The notes under the pieces: generated by a model
Databases searched by the model: none
Told to the model about the DNA's origin: nothing
What the model saw: only the letters and a program-made list of their open reading frames with translations
In this document: piece after piece, positions 35,991-43,701 of the stretch
Numbering within the stretch: the stretch's first letter is position 1
Layout of the letters: each line of letters opens with the position of its first letter
NCBI RefSeq assembly: GCF_022267555.1
Contig: NZ_CP073586.1
Span: forward strand, 1,178,001-1,242,000
From: Proteiniphilum propionicum
GTDB lineage: Bacteria; Bacteroidota; Bacteroidia; Bacteroidales; Dysgonomonadaceae
Length of the DNA: 64,000 bases
Direction: 5' to 3'
Position numbers and translations under genes: made by a program

Positions 35991-36377
35991 ATGGAAGCAG
36001 TAAATGCAATAGGAAGGCGCAAAGCAGCAGTGGCACGTGTCTTTGTAACCGAAGGTACAGGCAAGATCGTTATAAACAAACGCGACCTGGAAAGTTATTT
36101 TCCCTCTTCTATCCTTCAGTATATAGTAAAACAGCCGTTGAACAAGCTGAACGTGCTCGATCAGTACGACATCAGAATAAACCTTGATGGTGGCGGTTGC
36201 AAAGGACAATCAGAGGCAGCCAGATTAGGAATTGCACGCGCTTTGGTGAAGATAAATCCCGAAGATAAACAGGCCTTGAGAGCTGAAGGGTTCATGACAC
36301 GCGATCCACGTGTGGTTGAACGTAAAAAACCGGGACAACCAAAAGCAAGAAAGAGATTCCAATTCTCGAAACGTTAA
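35991..36377 (+). CDS. rpsI: 30S ribosomal protein S9
   Basis: A 128-residue uS9. The N-terminal AIGRRKAAVARVFV and GGGCKGQSEAARLGIARAL motifs are typical, and the C-terminal tail ending RKRFQFSKR reaches the P-site tRNA. It is transcribed with rplM. Confidence 0.98.
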   Translation: MEAVNAIGRRKAAVARVFVTEGTGKIVINKRDLESYFPSSILQYIVKQPLNKLNVLDQYDIRINLDGGGCKGQSEAARLGIARALVKINPEDKQALRAEGFMTRDPRVVERKKPGQPKARKRFQFSKR

Positions 36378-36442
36378 TTATTGGTTTTCAGTTCCGCTTA
36401 TTTTCCACATCTTCAGGCAAAATTTTCGGATGAACAGATAAA

Positions 36443-36534
36443 AGCAGCCGCTAGGCTGCTACGTTTAGTATCTAAATCGTAAGGACGTTATCTGGCACGT
36501 TATTATAAGTTGAGCGGATAATTTACCTTACGGT
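36443..36534 (+). promoter_or_regulatory. Structured leader of rpsB (candidate ribosomal-protein leader)
   Basis: Between rpsI and rpsB a perfect 7-bp hairpin AGCAGCC/GGCTGCT with tetraloop GCTA (36443-36460) is followed by a long-range stem. ATCGTAAGG (36476-36484) pairs with CCTTACGGT (36526-36534), 9 bp with one G-U. Neither is followed by a T run, so they are not terminators. No -7 box is seen, so rpsB is probably reached by read-through from rplM. A feedback site for S2 is an inference. Confidence 0.45.
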
Positions 36535-36579
36535 TCGGTTTGGAAAAAGAATGTAAACGAATTATTTAAAACAACAAAC

Positions 36580-37437
36580 ATGGCAAAATTAGAATTTGAC
36601 CAACTTCTTGAAGCCGGAGCACACTTCGGGCACTTAAAAAGAAAATGGAATCCTGCGATGGCTCCCTATATTTTCATGGAGCGCAACGGAATCCATATTA
36701 TTGACCTTTACAAAACTATAGCGAAAGCTGAGGAAGCTGCCGCTGCACTTAAACAGATTGCAAAATCTGGAAAGAAAATCCTTTTTGTAGCAACAAAAAA
36801 ACAGGCTAAGCCTGTGATCGAGGAAAAAGCCCAGGGCGTGAACATGCCTTACGTTATTGAGCGCTGGCCGGGAGGAATGTTGACCAACTTTCCTACTATA
36901 CGGAAAGCGGTGAAAAAAATGGGTAATATTGATAAGATGATCAAGGACGGTACGTTCGATACCCTTTCAAAACGTGAAAAGCTGCAGATAACCCGCCAGC
37001 GTGCAAAACTTGAGAAAACTCTGGGTTCGATCCAGGATCTTACACGTCTACCTTCAGCACTTCTTGTAGTGGATGTGATGAAAGAACAGATAGCAGTGAA
37101 AGAGGCTGAACGTTTGGGGATACCGGTTTTTGCCATCGTGGATACCAATTCAAACCCGACAAATATAGATTTTGTTATTCCTGCAAATGATGATGCTGCA
37201 AAAGCTGTGGATATGATTATTGGGTTCCTATGTGAGTCAATAAAAGAGGGCCTTGATGAGCGTAAGATTGAAAAAGCTGATGCAGCTGCTGCTGAAGAAC
37301 AGGATGAAGAGGCTCCTCAGCGCAGGGAACGCAAGTCAAAAGCCGCCAAGAAAGAACGTGTGAAGAAAGAAGACACGGAAGCGATGAAGGCAGCAGTGGT
37401 AAGTAAATATGCGACAGACGAAGACGTTGACGTATAA
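36580..37437 (+). CDS. rpsB: 30S ribosomal protein S2
   Basis: A 285-residue uS2. The N-terminal LLEAGAHFGHLKRKWNP, the coiled-coil insert and RWPGGMLTNFPTIRKAV are conserved. The C-terminal tail (about 235-285) is long and strongly charged (EEAPQRRERKSKAAKKERVKKE), a lineage extension. It pairs with tsf, 39 nt downstream. Confidence 0.98.
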   Translation: MAKLEFDQLLEAGAHFGHLKRKWNPAMAPYIFMERNGIHIIDLYKTIAKAEEAAAALKQIAKSGKKILFVATKKQAKPVIEEKAQGVNMPYVIERWPGGMLTNFPTIRKAVKKMGNIDKMIKDGTFDTLSKREKLQITRQRAKLEKTLGSIQDLTRLPSALLVVDVMKEQIAVKEAERLGIPVFAIVDTNSNPTNIDFVIPANDDAAKAVDMIIGFLCESIKEGLDERKIEKADAAAAEEQDEEAPQRRERKSKAAKKERVKKEDTEAMKAAVVSKYATDEDVDV

Positions 37438-37476
37438 ATAACAGAAATAAAACATTACAAATATAATATAAAGTAT

Positions 37477-38298
37477 ATGGCAGTTTCAATGGCAGATATC
37501 CAGCATTTGCGCAAGATGACAGGAGCGGGAATGATGGATTGCAAAAATGCACTTAACGAAGCGAACGGAGATTTCGACAAAGCGATGGAGATAATCCGTA
37601 AAAAGGGGCAGGCAGTTGCTGCAAAACGTGAGGATCGCGAAGCATCGGAAGGTTGCGTATTAGCAAGGGCTGAAGGAGATTTCGCGGCTGTGGTTGCACT
37701 ACAATGCGAGACAGATTTTGTTGCAAAAAATGAGGAGTTTGTTGCATTAACCGGTCAGATTCTTGATGCAGCAATCGAACACAAACCTAAAACCCTGGAA
37801 CAACTTCTTTCTCTGGAACTTTCCAATGGTACCGTTTCACAACTTATTACCGATAAAATAGGTGCCACAGGTGAAAAAATGGAGTTGGGTTATTATGAAC
37901 ATATTACTGCTCCATATGTAACATCATATATTCATATGGGTAATAAATTGGCTACCATTGTTGGATTTAATAAAGTCAATGTTGATAAACAAGTAGCCAA
38001 AGATGTGGCAATGCAGGTGGCTGCTATGAGCCCTATTGCCGTTACAGCTGAAGAGATACCCGCTGATATTAAAGAGAAAGAACTGGAAATAGCCCGCGAA
38101 AAAGCCCGTGAAGCAGGTAAGCCTGAAAATTTACTGGACAGGATTGCCGAGGGTGCATTGCAGAAATTCTATAAAGAATCTACACTTCTTCAGCAGGAAT
38201 ATGTTAAGGATTCTAAGAAAAATATTGAACAGTTCTTGAAGGAAAATGATAAAGAGCTAACAGTGACTTTGTTCAAAAGAGTGTCACTTACAGTTTAA
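37477..38298 (+). CDS. tsf: Translation elongation factor Ts
   Basis: A 273-residue nucleotide exchange factor for EF-Tu. The N-terminal UBA-like domain is DIQHLRKMTGAGMMDCKNALNEANGDFDKA, and the TDFVAKNEEF motif contacts EF-Tu. The core and dimerisation modules complete the usual length. A terminator follows at 38326-38358. Confidence 0.98.
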   Translation: MAVSMADIQHLRKMTGAGMMDCKNALNEANGDFDKAMEIIRKKGQAVAAKREDREASEGCVLARAEGDFAAVVALQCETDFVAKNEEFVALTGQILDAAIEHKPKTLEQLLSLELSNGTVSQLITDKIGATGEKMELGYYEHITAPYVTSYIHMGNKLATIVGFNKVNVDKQVAKDVAMQVAAMSPIAVTAEEIPADIKEKELEIAREKAREAGKPENLLDRIAEGALQKFYKESTLLQQEYVKDSKKNIEQFLKENDKELTVTLFKRVSLTV

Positions 38299-38325
38299 TT
38301 AATTTTCATAGTTGCTATATAGGCT

Positions 38326-38358
38326 AAAGCGCTCCGGAAATTTCCAGGGCGCTTTTTT
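38326..38358 (+). terminator. Intrinsic terminator of the rplM-rpsI-rpsB-tsf operon
   Basis: AAAGCGC (38326-38332) pairs with GCGCTTT (38349-38355), with GGAAATTTCC self-complementary inside, followed by T6. It ends at the stop of the convergent phosphopantetheinyl transferase gene. Confidence 0.8.
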
Positions 38359-38998
38359 ATTCCGGGTTGTTTCCGGCTATCCAGGTAAGAACGTATTCAG
38401 CGTGCACCTCGTAATGAATATTAAAAGTCTGTGACAGACCTGTTTTTGACTCAGTAGCCTCTATAACACCCTCCACGGCTGGCGTAAAAGGGTGTATGCG
38501 AAAATGTTGTTTAAAGTCAATACCCTCTTCGTTGATAAGCTTAAACAGACTCTCTTTTGCAGACCAGTGCAGTAGCTGATGAACCGTTTTCTGTGAAGGG
38601 TCAATGAATTCATCTTCTGAAATGAATTTTGAAGCTATCTTTTTCACCCTTTCTGAACGTGTTTCTATATCAATTCCAACCGGAGCTGTTTCATGGAGCA
38701 GGATTGCTGCATAATTTTTCGTATGTGAGATGCTTATGTAATGGGTGCCATCTTCAAGATATGGTTTACCGTCTTTACGGTTATAGATTATTTTCTCTTC
38801 ACCTAAAAGTACCAAAAGCATTATACGAGAGGAGAGCCATTCTATAGAACGACTTTCGGAGCGAATACCTTCTATATATTCAATTGCTTCGTAGCGGAGA
38901 TGCTCCGGGAAGAGCAGCAACAGCTCTTCACGCGATTCATCCATTTTCCAGATACCAAGAAGGCACCCGGTCTGGGTATATTCTCTTCTTATAAGCAT
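38357..38998 (-). CDS. 4'-phosphopantetheinyl transferase superfamily protein
   Basis: A 213-residue Sfp-type enzyme that transfers the phosphopantetheine arm of CoA to carrier proteins. Key motifs are YISISHTKNYAAILL, the Mg-binding PVGIDIET and WSAKESLFKLI. It resembles the short PPTases next to gldE in Bacteroidales and may serve fatty-acid ACP or a secondary pathway; no carrier-protein gene is near. It follows gldE by 35 nt. Confidence 0.9.
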   Translation of the reverse strand: MLIRREYTQTGCLLGIWKMDESREELLLLFPEHLRYEAIEYIEGIRSESRSIEWLSSRIMLLVLLGEEKIIYNRKDGKPYLEDGTHYISISHTKNYAAILLHETAPVGIDIETRSERVKKIASKFISEDEFIDPSQKTVHQLLHWSAKESLFKLINEEGIDFKQHFRIHPFTPAVEGVIEATESKTGLSQTFNIHYEVHAEYVLTWIAGNNPE

Positions 38999-39033
38999 AA
39001 AAGATACGTTATGTGGGGCTTATGCACAAGCAA

Positions 39034-40365
39034 TTAATCTGTTTTCTTGATTTTAGGCGGAATATAACGCACTTTAGTTATGCGTTTTTTACTCATCTCT
39101 TCTGCCAGAAAGGTGTGTTTCTTGAATATGAAGCTCTCTTTTCTTTTTGGAAAATCACCCTTCAACTCCAGTAATAATCCGGCAAGAGTGCCCACCTCTT
39201 CAGCCATCTCCTCAAAATCCTTTTCGGGCAGGCCAGTGATTTTTATGAATTCCTCCAAAGGAGTTTTACCCTCGAAAATATATGAACCATCAGCCGCAAT
39301 AGTGTATAAACGAAGCTCCTCGTCGTACTCGTCGCTTATATCGCCAACAATCTCTTCAAGAATATCTTCCATTGTAACAAGACCAGACGTGCCACCATAT
39401 TCATCAACCACCACAGCCATATGTATCTTGCTCGAACGGAACTCCTCAAGGAGGTCGTCTATACGCTTAGTCCCCGGGACAAAGTATGCGGAACGAATAA
39501 GTGACTGCCACCTGAAATTGTTGGGTTTTCCCAAATGTGGCAACAGATCTTTCACATAAAGAATACCTTTGATATTATCCGGATTTTCATCAAACACCGG
39601 AATACGGGAGAAACCGGCATCAACAATAAAGTCGATTACCTCTTTAAAGGGAGTTTGCAAATCTATAGCTATCATATCGCCCCTGGAGACTAAAATATCG
39701 TCAACAGTTTTGTCCTTGAAGCGGATTATTCCTTCGAGCATCTCTTTTTCCTGATCCCTGGTAATGTCATTCGATGTAATTTCAAGCGCCTTTGAAAGAT
39801 CATCTACAGATATCTCATGCTTCCATCGCTTTGAAGAAGGACTTATTGCCGAAGTGCTCTTAACGAGCAGGGAAGATGCAGGGCTCATCAACCTGTTTAT
39901 AAAGTAAATAAAATATACGTTGTTGGAAGCAAAACGTAGAGGGTTGTGTGAAGCGTACAGTTTTGGCAGGATATTTACAAAAAGCAAAACCACACAAATG
40001 GAAATAATTACCTCAAGTAAAAGAGTCTCAACAACATCTCCCCCGAAAAAAGGCAATCTGTTCAATAGATATATAATAAGCACTGTAATGCTTACATTCA
40101 GCAAATTATATGCAATAACAATTGAGGCTGAAAGTTTTTCCGGTTTTCTAAGAAGGTTGGATATGCTGATTTTTTTTGGTTCATCAGAGGTGTGAATATC
40201 ATCGGAGAAGTTTCTTTCAACCGTGAAAAAGGCAACTTCAGATCCTGAAATAATTGCATTTGAGATAATAAACAGGAGGAGGAGCGCTGTTAAGATATAA
40301 TCGGACAGGACAGGTACGAAAGCCTGCAAGTTAATATATTGAAACGATAAAGGGTCAGGATCCAA
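39034..40365 (-). CDS. gldE: GldE / hemolysin-family CBS domain membrane protein
   Basis: A 443-residue protein of the CNNM/CorC (hemolysin C-like) family. The N-terminal membrane domain (about 20-190, ISNAIISGSEVAFFTVE) is followed by two CBS domains (about 210-335, with the motif VVDEYGGTSGLVTMEDILEEIVGDI). A CorC_HlyC C-terminal domain ends it. It is annotated as gliding-associated GldE in Bacteroidetes but is present in many non-gliders and relatives are linked to Mg/Co efflux. The start is TTG 40365: no in-frame ATG exists nearby and MDPD is the family N-terminus. Confidence 0.88.
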   Translation of the reverse strand: MDPDPLSFQYINLQAFVPVLSDYILTALLLLFIISNAIISGSEVAFFTVERNFSDDIHTSDEPKKISISNLLRKPEKLSASIVIAYNLLNVSITVLIIYLLNRLPFFGGDVVETLLLEVIISICVVLLFVNILPKLYASHNPLRFASNNVYFIYFINRLMSPASSLLVKSTSAISPSSKRWKHEISVDDLSKALEITSNDITRDQEKEMLEGIIRFKDKTVDDILVSRGDMIAIDLQTPFKEVIDFIVDAGFSRIPVFDENPDNIKGILYVKDLLPHLGKPNNFRWQSLIRSAYFVPGTKRIDDLLEEFRSSKIHMAVVVDEYGGTSGLVTMEDILEEIVGDISDEYDEELRLYTIAADGSYIFEGKTPLEEFIKITGLPEKDFEEMAEEVGTLAGLLLELKGDFPKRKESFIFKKHTFLAEEMSKKRITKVRYIPPKIKKTD

Positions 40366-40439
40366 GTTGCAATTTTTTAGTGAAACAAAAGAATGTTCTA
40401 CCTCTTCTTTTGAAAATCAGACGCTAAAACATTCTTTCG

Positions 40440-40471
40440 CAAAATTACGATCTTTTATTTAGAATGGCAAA
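40440..40471 (-). promoter_or_regulatory. Promoter of gldE, partly inside ssb
   Basis: Minus strand: -33 TTTG (40471-40468, inside the last codons of ssb), 20-nt spacer, -7 TAATTTTG (40447-40440). The leader is about 68 nt. Confidence 0.65.
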
Positions 40472-40902
40472 TCATCCACTTCGGAAATATCACCCGGTTC
40501 TCCGGAGGTGTCGGTTGAATTTGAAAAATCTTGTTTGCCTCCGGTATTTTCACTCTCTCCGCCACCCGATCTGCGGCTTAGCAACTCCAGGTTATCAGCA
40601 ACAATTTCGGTGATATATCTCTTCACACCGTTCTGGTCGTCATACGAGCGGGAACGGATTTTCCCTTCGATGTAAAGCAACGTTCCCTTTTTCACAAATT
40701 TTTCCGCAACCTGAGCCAATCCTCTCCAACAAACAATGTTGTGCCATTCAGTACGTTCAGGTACCTGAGTACCCCCTGAAGTTGTGTAACCTCTTTCACT
40801 GGTCGCCAGCGAGAAGTTCGCCTTTGCAACGTCGTTGTCAAAATACTTGATTTCAGGGTCCTTTCCTACATTTCCTACTAAGATAACTTTGTTCACTGAC
40901 AT
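40459..40902 (-). CDS. ssb: Single-stranded DNA-binding protein
   Basis: A 147-residue SSB. The OB fold covers about residues 1-110 (VNKVILVGNVGKDPEIKYF, ERTEWHNIVCWRGLAQVAEKFVKKG). A Gly/Ser-rich linker leads to the acidic tip EVDDLPF, the docking site for repair and replication partners. It has its own promoter and is followed by gldE. Confidence 0.97.
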   Translation of the reverse strand: MSVNKVILVGNVGKDPEIKYFDNDVAKANFSLATSERGYTTSGGTQVPERTEWHNIVCWRGLAQVAEKFVKKGTLLYIEGKIRSRSYDDQNGVKRYITEIVADNLELLSRRSGGGESENTGGKQDFSNSTDTSGEPGDISEVDDLPF

Positions 40903-40944
40903 AACTTTATATTTTTGGTTTAAGAATAGTTCACGCTATAAAAA

Positions 40945-40975
40945 CAAAATTAATCATAATTTTGCAATTGGCAAT
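40945..40975 (-). promoter_or_regulatory. Promoter of ssb
   Basis: Minus strand: -33 ATTG (40975-40972), 19-nt spacer, -7 TAATTTTG (40952-40945). The leader is about 35 nt. Confidence 0.55.
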
Positions 40976-41356
40976 GAGAATTTTCAAATAGTTTCATGAT
41001 AATTATTCAATTAATCCCTACAAAGAACATAAGAAAACAGGGTTTATGCAAATTTGTTGATTTTTAAGGGTGTTTGCATGCCGTGTGTATGTTTACCGGG
41101 AAATATTACGCTCTCTACCCTCATCCTTATCATAATCGGTTACAGAAAAAAGGTGGCAATAATCCTGTAAATCGCCGCATTTTCTTCTCACCCTGTATTG
41201 TAATTCTGAGTCGACATGTTTTTGGTGTTGCTTTACTCCTTTTGGAAAAGGACTCACCCTGATTATTGGCTGATGGCGGCAATTGAATGCGATTCTGAAT
41301 TTACATAGTCAAGTCGTTTAGTTACAAAACGAATGTATAGAGTATATTTATCCGCA
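40976..41356. other. Intergenic region with no recognised gene between ssb and HU
   Basis: I read all six frames of this part. A 62-codon plus frame (41074-41262) and a minus frame of about 70 codons without a start (about 41100-41300) lack recognisable motifs. In many Bacteroidetes mutY lies near ssb and gldE; no mutY trace is visible here. Confidence 0.5.
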
Positions 41357-41390
41357 AAATATTGGAAAATCTGAAAATTTTCCAATATTT
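41357..41390. repeat. 14-bp perfect inverted repeat upstream of the HU promoter
   Basis: The arm 41357-41370 (AAATATTGGAAAAT) is fully complementary to 41377-41390, with a 6-nt spacer. It lies 25 nt upstream of the -7 box of the HU gene, near the expected -33. It may be an operator or a hairpin. Confidence 0.55.
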
Positions 41391-41415
41391 ATTTTACGCC
41401 TTAAGAAAAAAGCTA

Positions 41416-41423
41416 TATATTTG
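41416..41423 (+). promoter_or_regulatory. -7 promoter box for the HU gene
   Basis: TATATTTG 63 nt before the HU ATG; no consensus -33, but the inverted repeat at 41357-41390 ends just upstream. Confidence 0.5.
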
Positions 41424-41486
41424 CAGTCCAAAATTTTACTAACCAATCAACTGTATTATTATTTAATATTTAAAAATATAATAAAA

Positions 41487-41768
41487 ATGACTAAAGCAGA
41501 CATTGTTAATGAGATTGCAAAGAAGACTGGCGTTGATAAAGCATCGGTCCTGGCAACTGTAGAATCTTTTATGGAAGTGGTTAAAGATTCTTTGGCAAGC
41601 AACGAAAACGTGTATTTGAGAGGATTTGGCAGCTTCATTGTAAAAAGGAGAGCCCAGAAAACAGCACGTAATATTTCCAAAAATACGACTATCATCATTC
41701 CCGAACATAATATACCCGCTTTCAAGCCTGCAAAAACATTTGTTGCCCAGGTAAAAGAAGCTAAATAA
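41487..41768 (+). CDS. HU family DNA-binding protein
   Basis: A 93-residue histone-like protein. ATG 41487 (MTKADIVNEIAKKTG) matches the HU start; the longer frame adds 22 AT-rich-encoded residues overlapping the promoter. Motifs are FMEVVKDSLASNENVYLRGFGSFIVKRRAQKTARN, with the DNA-binding arm proline in IIIPEHNIPAFKPAKTF. It bends and compacts DNA. Next comes the tiny basic ORF, then rng. Confidence 0.96.
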   Translation: MTKADIVNEIAKKTGVDKASVLATVESFMEVVKDSLASNENVYLRGFGSFIVKRRAQKTARNISKNTTIIIPEHNIPAFKPAKTFVAQVKEAK

Positions 41769-41792
41769 CTTAAATAATAAGGAGAAATAAAT

Positions 41793-41885
41793 ATGCCAAG
41801 CGGAAAAAAAAGGAAAAGGCATAAGATGTCTGTTCACAAGCGTAAAAAAAGACTTAGAAAAAATAGACACAAAAAGAGAAAATAG
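41793..41885 (+). CDS. 30-residue basic AURKAIP1/COX24-domain protein (mS38/bS22-like ribosomal protein)
   Basis: The frame starts at ATG 41793 (PSGKKRKRHKMSVHKRKKRL) and ends at TAG 41885; about two thirds of its residues are Lys, Arg or His. It matches the short COX24-C (DUF1713) proteins of Bacteroidetes, related to mitochondrial ribosomal protein mS38 and the mycobacterial small-subunit protein bS22. A good ribosome-binding site (AAGGAG, 41779-41784) precedes it, unusual in this phylum. It lies 24 nt after HU and is probably co-transcribed. Small-subunit binding is an inference from the relatives. Confidence 0.85.
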   Translation: MPSGKKRKRHKMSVHKRKKRLRKNRHKKRK

Positions 41886-41917
41886 GAACTTAGTGCTTTT
41901 TTTACAAATATTTACAG

Positions 41918-42022
41918 GAACAAACTTAAAAGAAAACCACCAGGAAGTTAAGTTTGTTCTTTGTATATAAAAGAGGGAGAAGGTTCTGGTGAGAACCTGC
42001 TTTCTGTTGTGAAGACAGAAGC
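41918..42022 (+). promoter_or_regulatory. Three-hairpin leader of rng
   Basis: The 172-nt spacer before rng holds three successive stems. A perfect 12-bp stem pairs 41918-41929 with 41948-41959. A 7-bp stem AGGTTCT/AGAACCT (41981-41987 with 41992-41998) has loop GGTG. An 8-bp stem with one bulge spans 41999-42022. None has a T run. The RNase E mRNA of E. coli is autoregulated through leader hairpins; a similar role here is an inference. Confidence 0.5.
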
Positions 42023-42057
42023 CCAATATATTATATAAACATTTAAAACGAACAATT

Positions 42058-43626
42058 GTGACAAGCGAACTTGTTGTAGATGTTCAACCCAAAGAAATTA
42101 CCATTGCAGTTCTCGAAGACAAGAAACTGGTAGAACTTCAGCAAGAGAGTCAAGACAGCTCTTTCTCGGTTGGAAACATTTACATGGGCAAAGTAAAAAA
42201 ACTTATGCCCGCCCTGAACGCAGCATTTGTGAATGTGGGACACAAAAAGGACGCTTTTCTTCACTATTTGGATTTAGGGGTTGAATTCAACTCTATTCTG
42301 AATTTTCAGAAACAGGTTGAAGACAAGAAAAAGATTCCGCAGCTCCAGAAGATGAAGCTGCAACCCGATATCGACAAAGAGGGCTCAATATCGGATATCC
42401 TGAAAGTGGGACAGGAAATATTGGTTCAAGTAGCCAAAGAACCTATCTCAACTAAAGGACCGAGACTAACGGCTGAAATCTCTTTCGCGGGACGGTTCAT
42501 GGTGTTGATTCCGTTTATTAACCGTGTATCGGTATCGCAAAAAATTAAGTCGCGCGAAGAACGCGCCCGGCTCAGACAGCTGGTGCATAGCATCAAGCCC
42601 AAGAACTTCGGGGTGATTATACGCACCAATGCCGAAGGCAAGCGGGTTGCTGATCTCGATGCCGAACTGAAAGTACTGGTCAAACGATGGGAAGACAACA
42701 TCGGCAAAATGCTGAAAGTCAAGACTCCTTCACTCATTTATGAGGAGACAGGACGTACAGTAGCACTTTTGCGCGATATATTTAATCCATCTTTCGAACA
42801 GATTCACGTCAATGACAGGGGCGTGTCTAAGCAGATTGCCGATTATGTAAGTATTATTGCGCCCGACCGGAAAAATATTGTAAAAGATTATACCGGCTCG
42901 TTGCCAATCTTCGATAATTTCGGCATTACAAAACAGGTCAAATCGCTCTTTGGAAAAACTGTTACTTTTAAAAATGGTGCCTACCTGATTATTGAACATA
43001 CCGAGGCACTGCACGTGATCGATGTTAACAGCGGAAATCGCAATAAATCAAAACTCGGTCAGGAAGACAGTGCTTATGAGGTGAATTTAGCTGCAGCGGA
43101 AGAGATTGCACGGCAGCTTCGTTTACGTGATATGGGAGGCATCATTGTTATCGACTTCATCGACATGAACAAGGGAGAGCATCGCAACAAGCTTCTTTCC
43201 AGGATGCAGGAGTTGATGGCAAATGACAGAGCAAAACATAACATTTTGCCATTGAGTAAGTTCGGGTTAATGCAGATAACACGTCAGCGTGTACGGCCCG
43301 AAATGGAAGTTACCACAAGCGAAGTTTGCCCTACTTGCTTTGGTAAAGGAAAAATAAAATCATCGATTCTTTTTACTGACACCCTTGAGAGGAAGATCGA
43401 TTATTTGGTAAACAATCTAAAAGTGAAGAAATTCAGTCTGCACATACATCCTTATGTTGCAGCATATGTTCAGCAAGGCCTCATTTCGTTGAAGTACAAA
43501 TGGAGAAAAAAATACAATGTGGGAATGAAAGTTATACCCGACCAGAAACTCGGATTCCTGCAATATGTTTTTTATGACAAGGACGGAGATGAAATAGACC
43601 TTAAAGAAGAAATTGAAATGAAATAA
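42058..43626 (+). CDS. rng: Ribonuclease G/E family
   Basis: A 522-residue endoribonuclease that processes rRNA and mRNA 5' ends. The S1 domain (about 35-135: GNIYMGKVKKLMPALNAAFVNVG) is followed by the RNase E/G catalytic core with the DNase I-like Asp residues in HVIDVNSGNR and GGIIVIDFIDM. The Zn-link is CPTCFGKG. The start is GTG 42058 (TSELVVDVQPKE), the usual Bacteroidales N-terminus. It lacks the long C-terminal degradosome scaffold. It ends in a bidirectional terminator shared with priA. Confidence 0.95.
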   Translation: MTSELVVDVQPKEITIAVLEDKKLVELQQESQDSSFSVGNIYMGKVKKLMPALNAAFVNVGHKKDAFLHYLDLGVEFNSILNFQKQVEDKKKIPQLQKMKLQPDIDKEGSISDILKVGQEILVQVAKEPISTKGPRLTAEISFAGRFMVLIPFINRVSVSQKIKSREERARLRQLVHSIKPKNFGVIIRTNAEGKRVADLDAELKVLVKRWEDNIGKMLKVKTPSLIYEETGRTVALLRDIFNPSFEQIHVNDRGVSKQIADYVSIIAPDRKNIVKDYTGSLPIFDNFGITKQVKSLFGKTVTFKNGAYLIIEHTEALHVIDVNSGNRNKSKLGQEDSAYEVNLAAAEEIARQLRLRDMGGIIVIDFIDMNKGEHRNKLLSRMQELMANDRAKHNILPLSKFGLMQITRQRVRPEMEVTTSEVCPTCFGKGKIKSSILFTDTLERKIDYLVNNLKVKKFSLHIHPYVAAYVQQGLISLKYKWRKKYNVGMKVIPDQKLGFLQYVFYDKDGDEIDLKEEIEMK

Positions 43627-43658
43627 TGTCTCGTGAGAACGAGGCTTATAACAGAAGT

Positions 43659-43694
43659 AAAAACCGGATAGCAGTATGCAATTCCGGTTTTTTT
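43659..43694. terminator. Bidirectional terminator between rng and priA
   Basis: AAAAACCGGA (43659-43668) pairs with TCCGGTTTTT (43683-43692); T7 follows on the plus strand and T5 on the minus. Confidence 0.8.
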
Positions 43695-43701
43695 CATCAT
43701 T

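Noticed and set aside
41074-41262. Plus-strand 62-codon frame between ssb and HU
   Set aside because: It has no recognisable motif, opens with a non-ATG codon, lacks a ribosome-binding site or -7 box and is compositionally like the spacer.
41100-41300. Minus-strand frame of about 70 codons as a possible mutY remnant
   Set aside because: No MutY motifs (HhH-GPD, cysteine cluster) can be found and there is no ATG.
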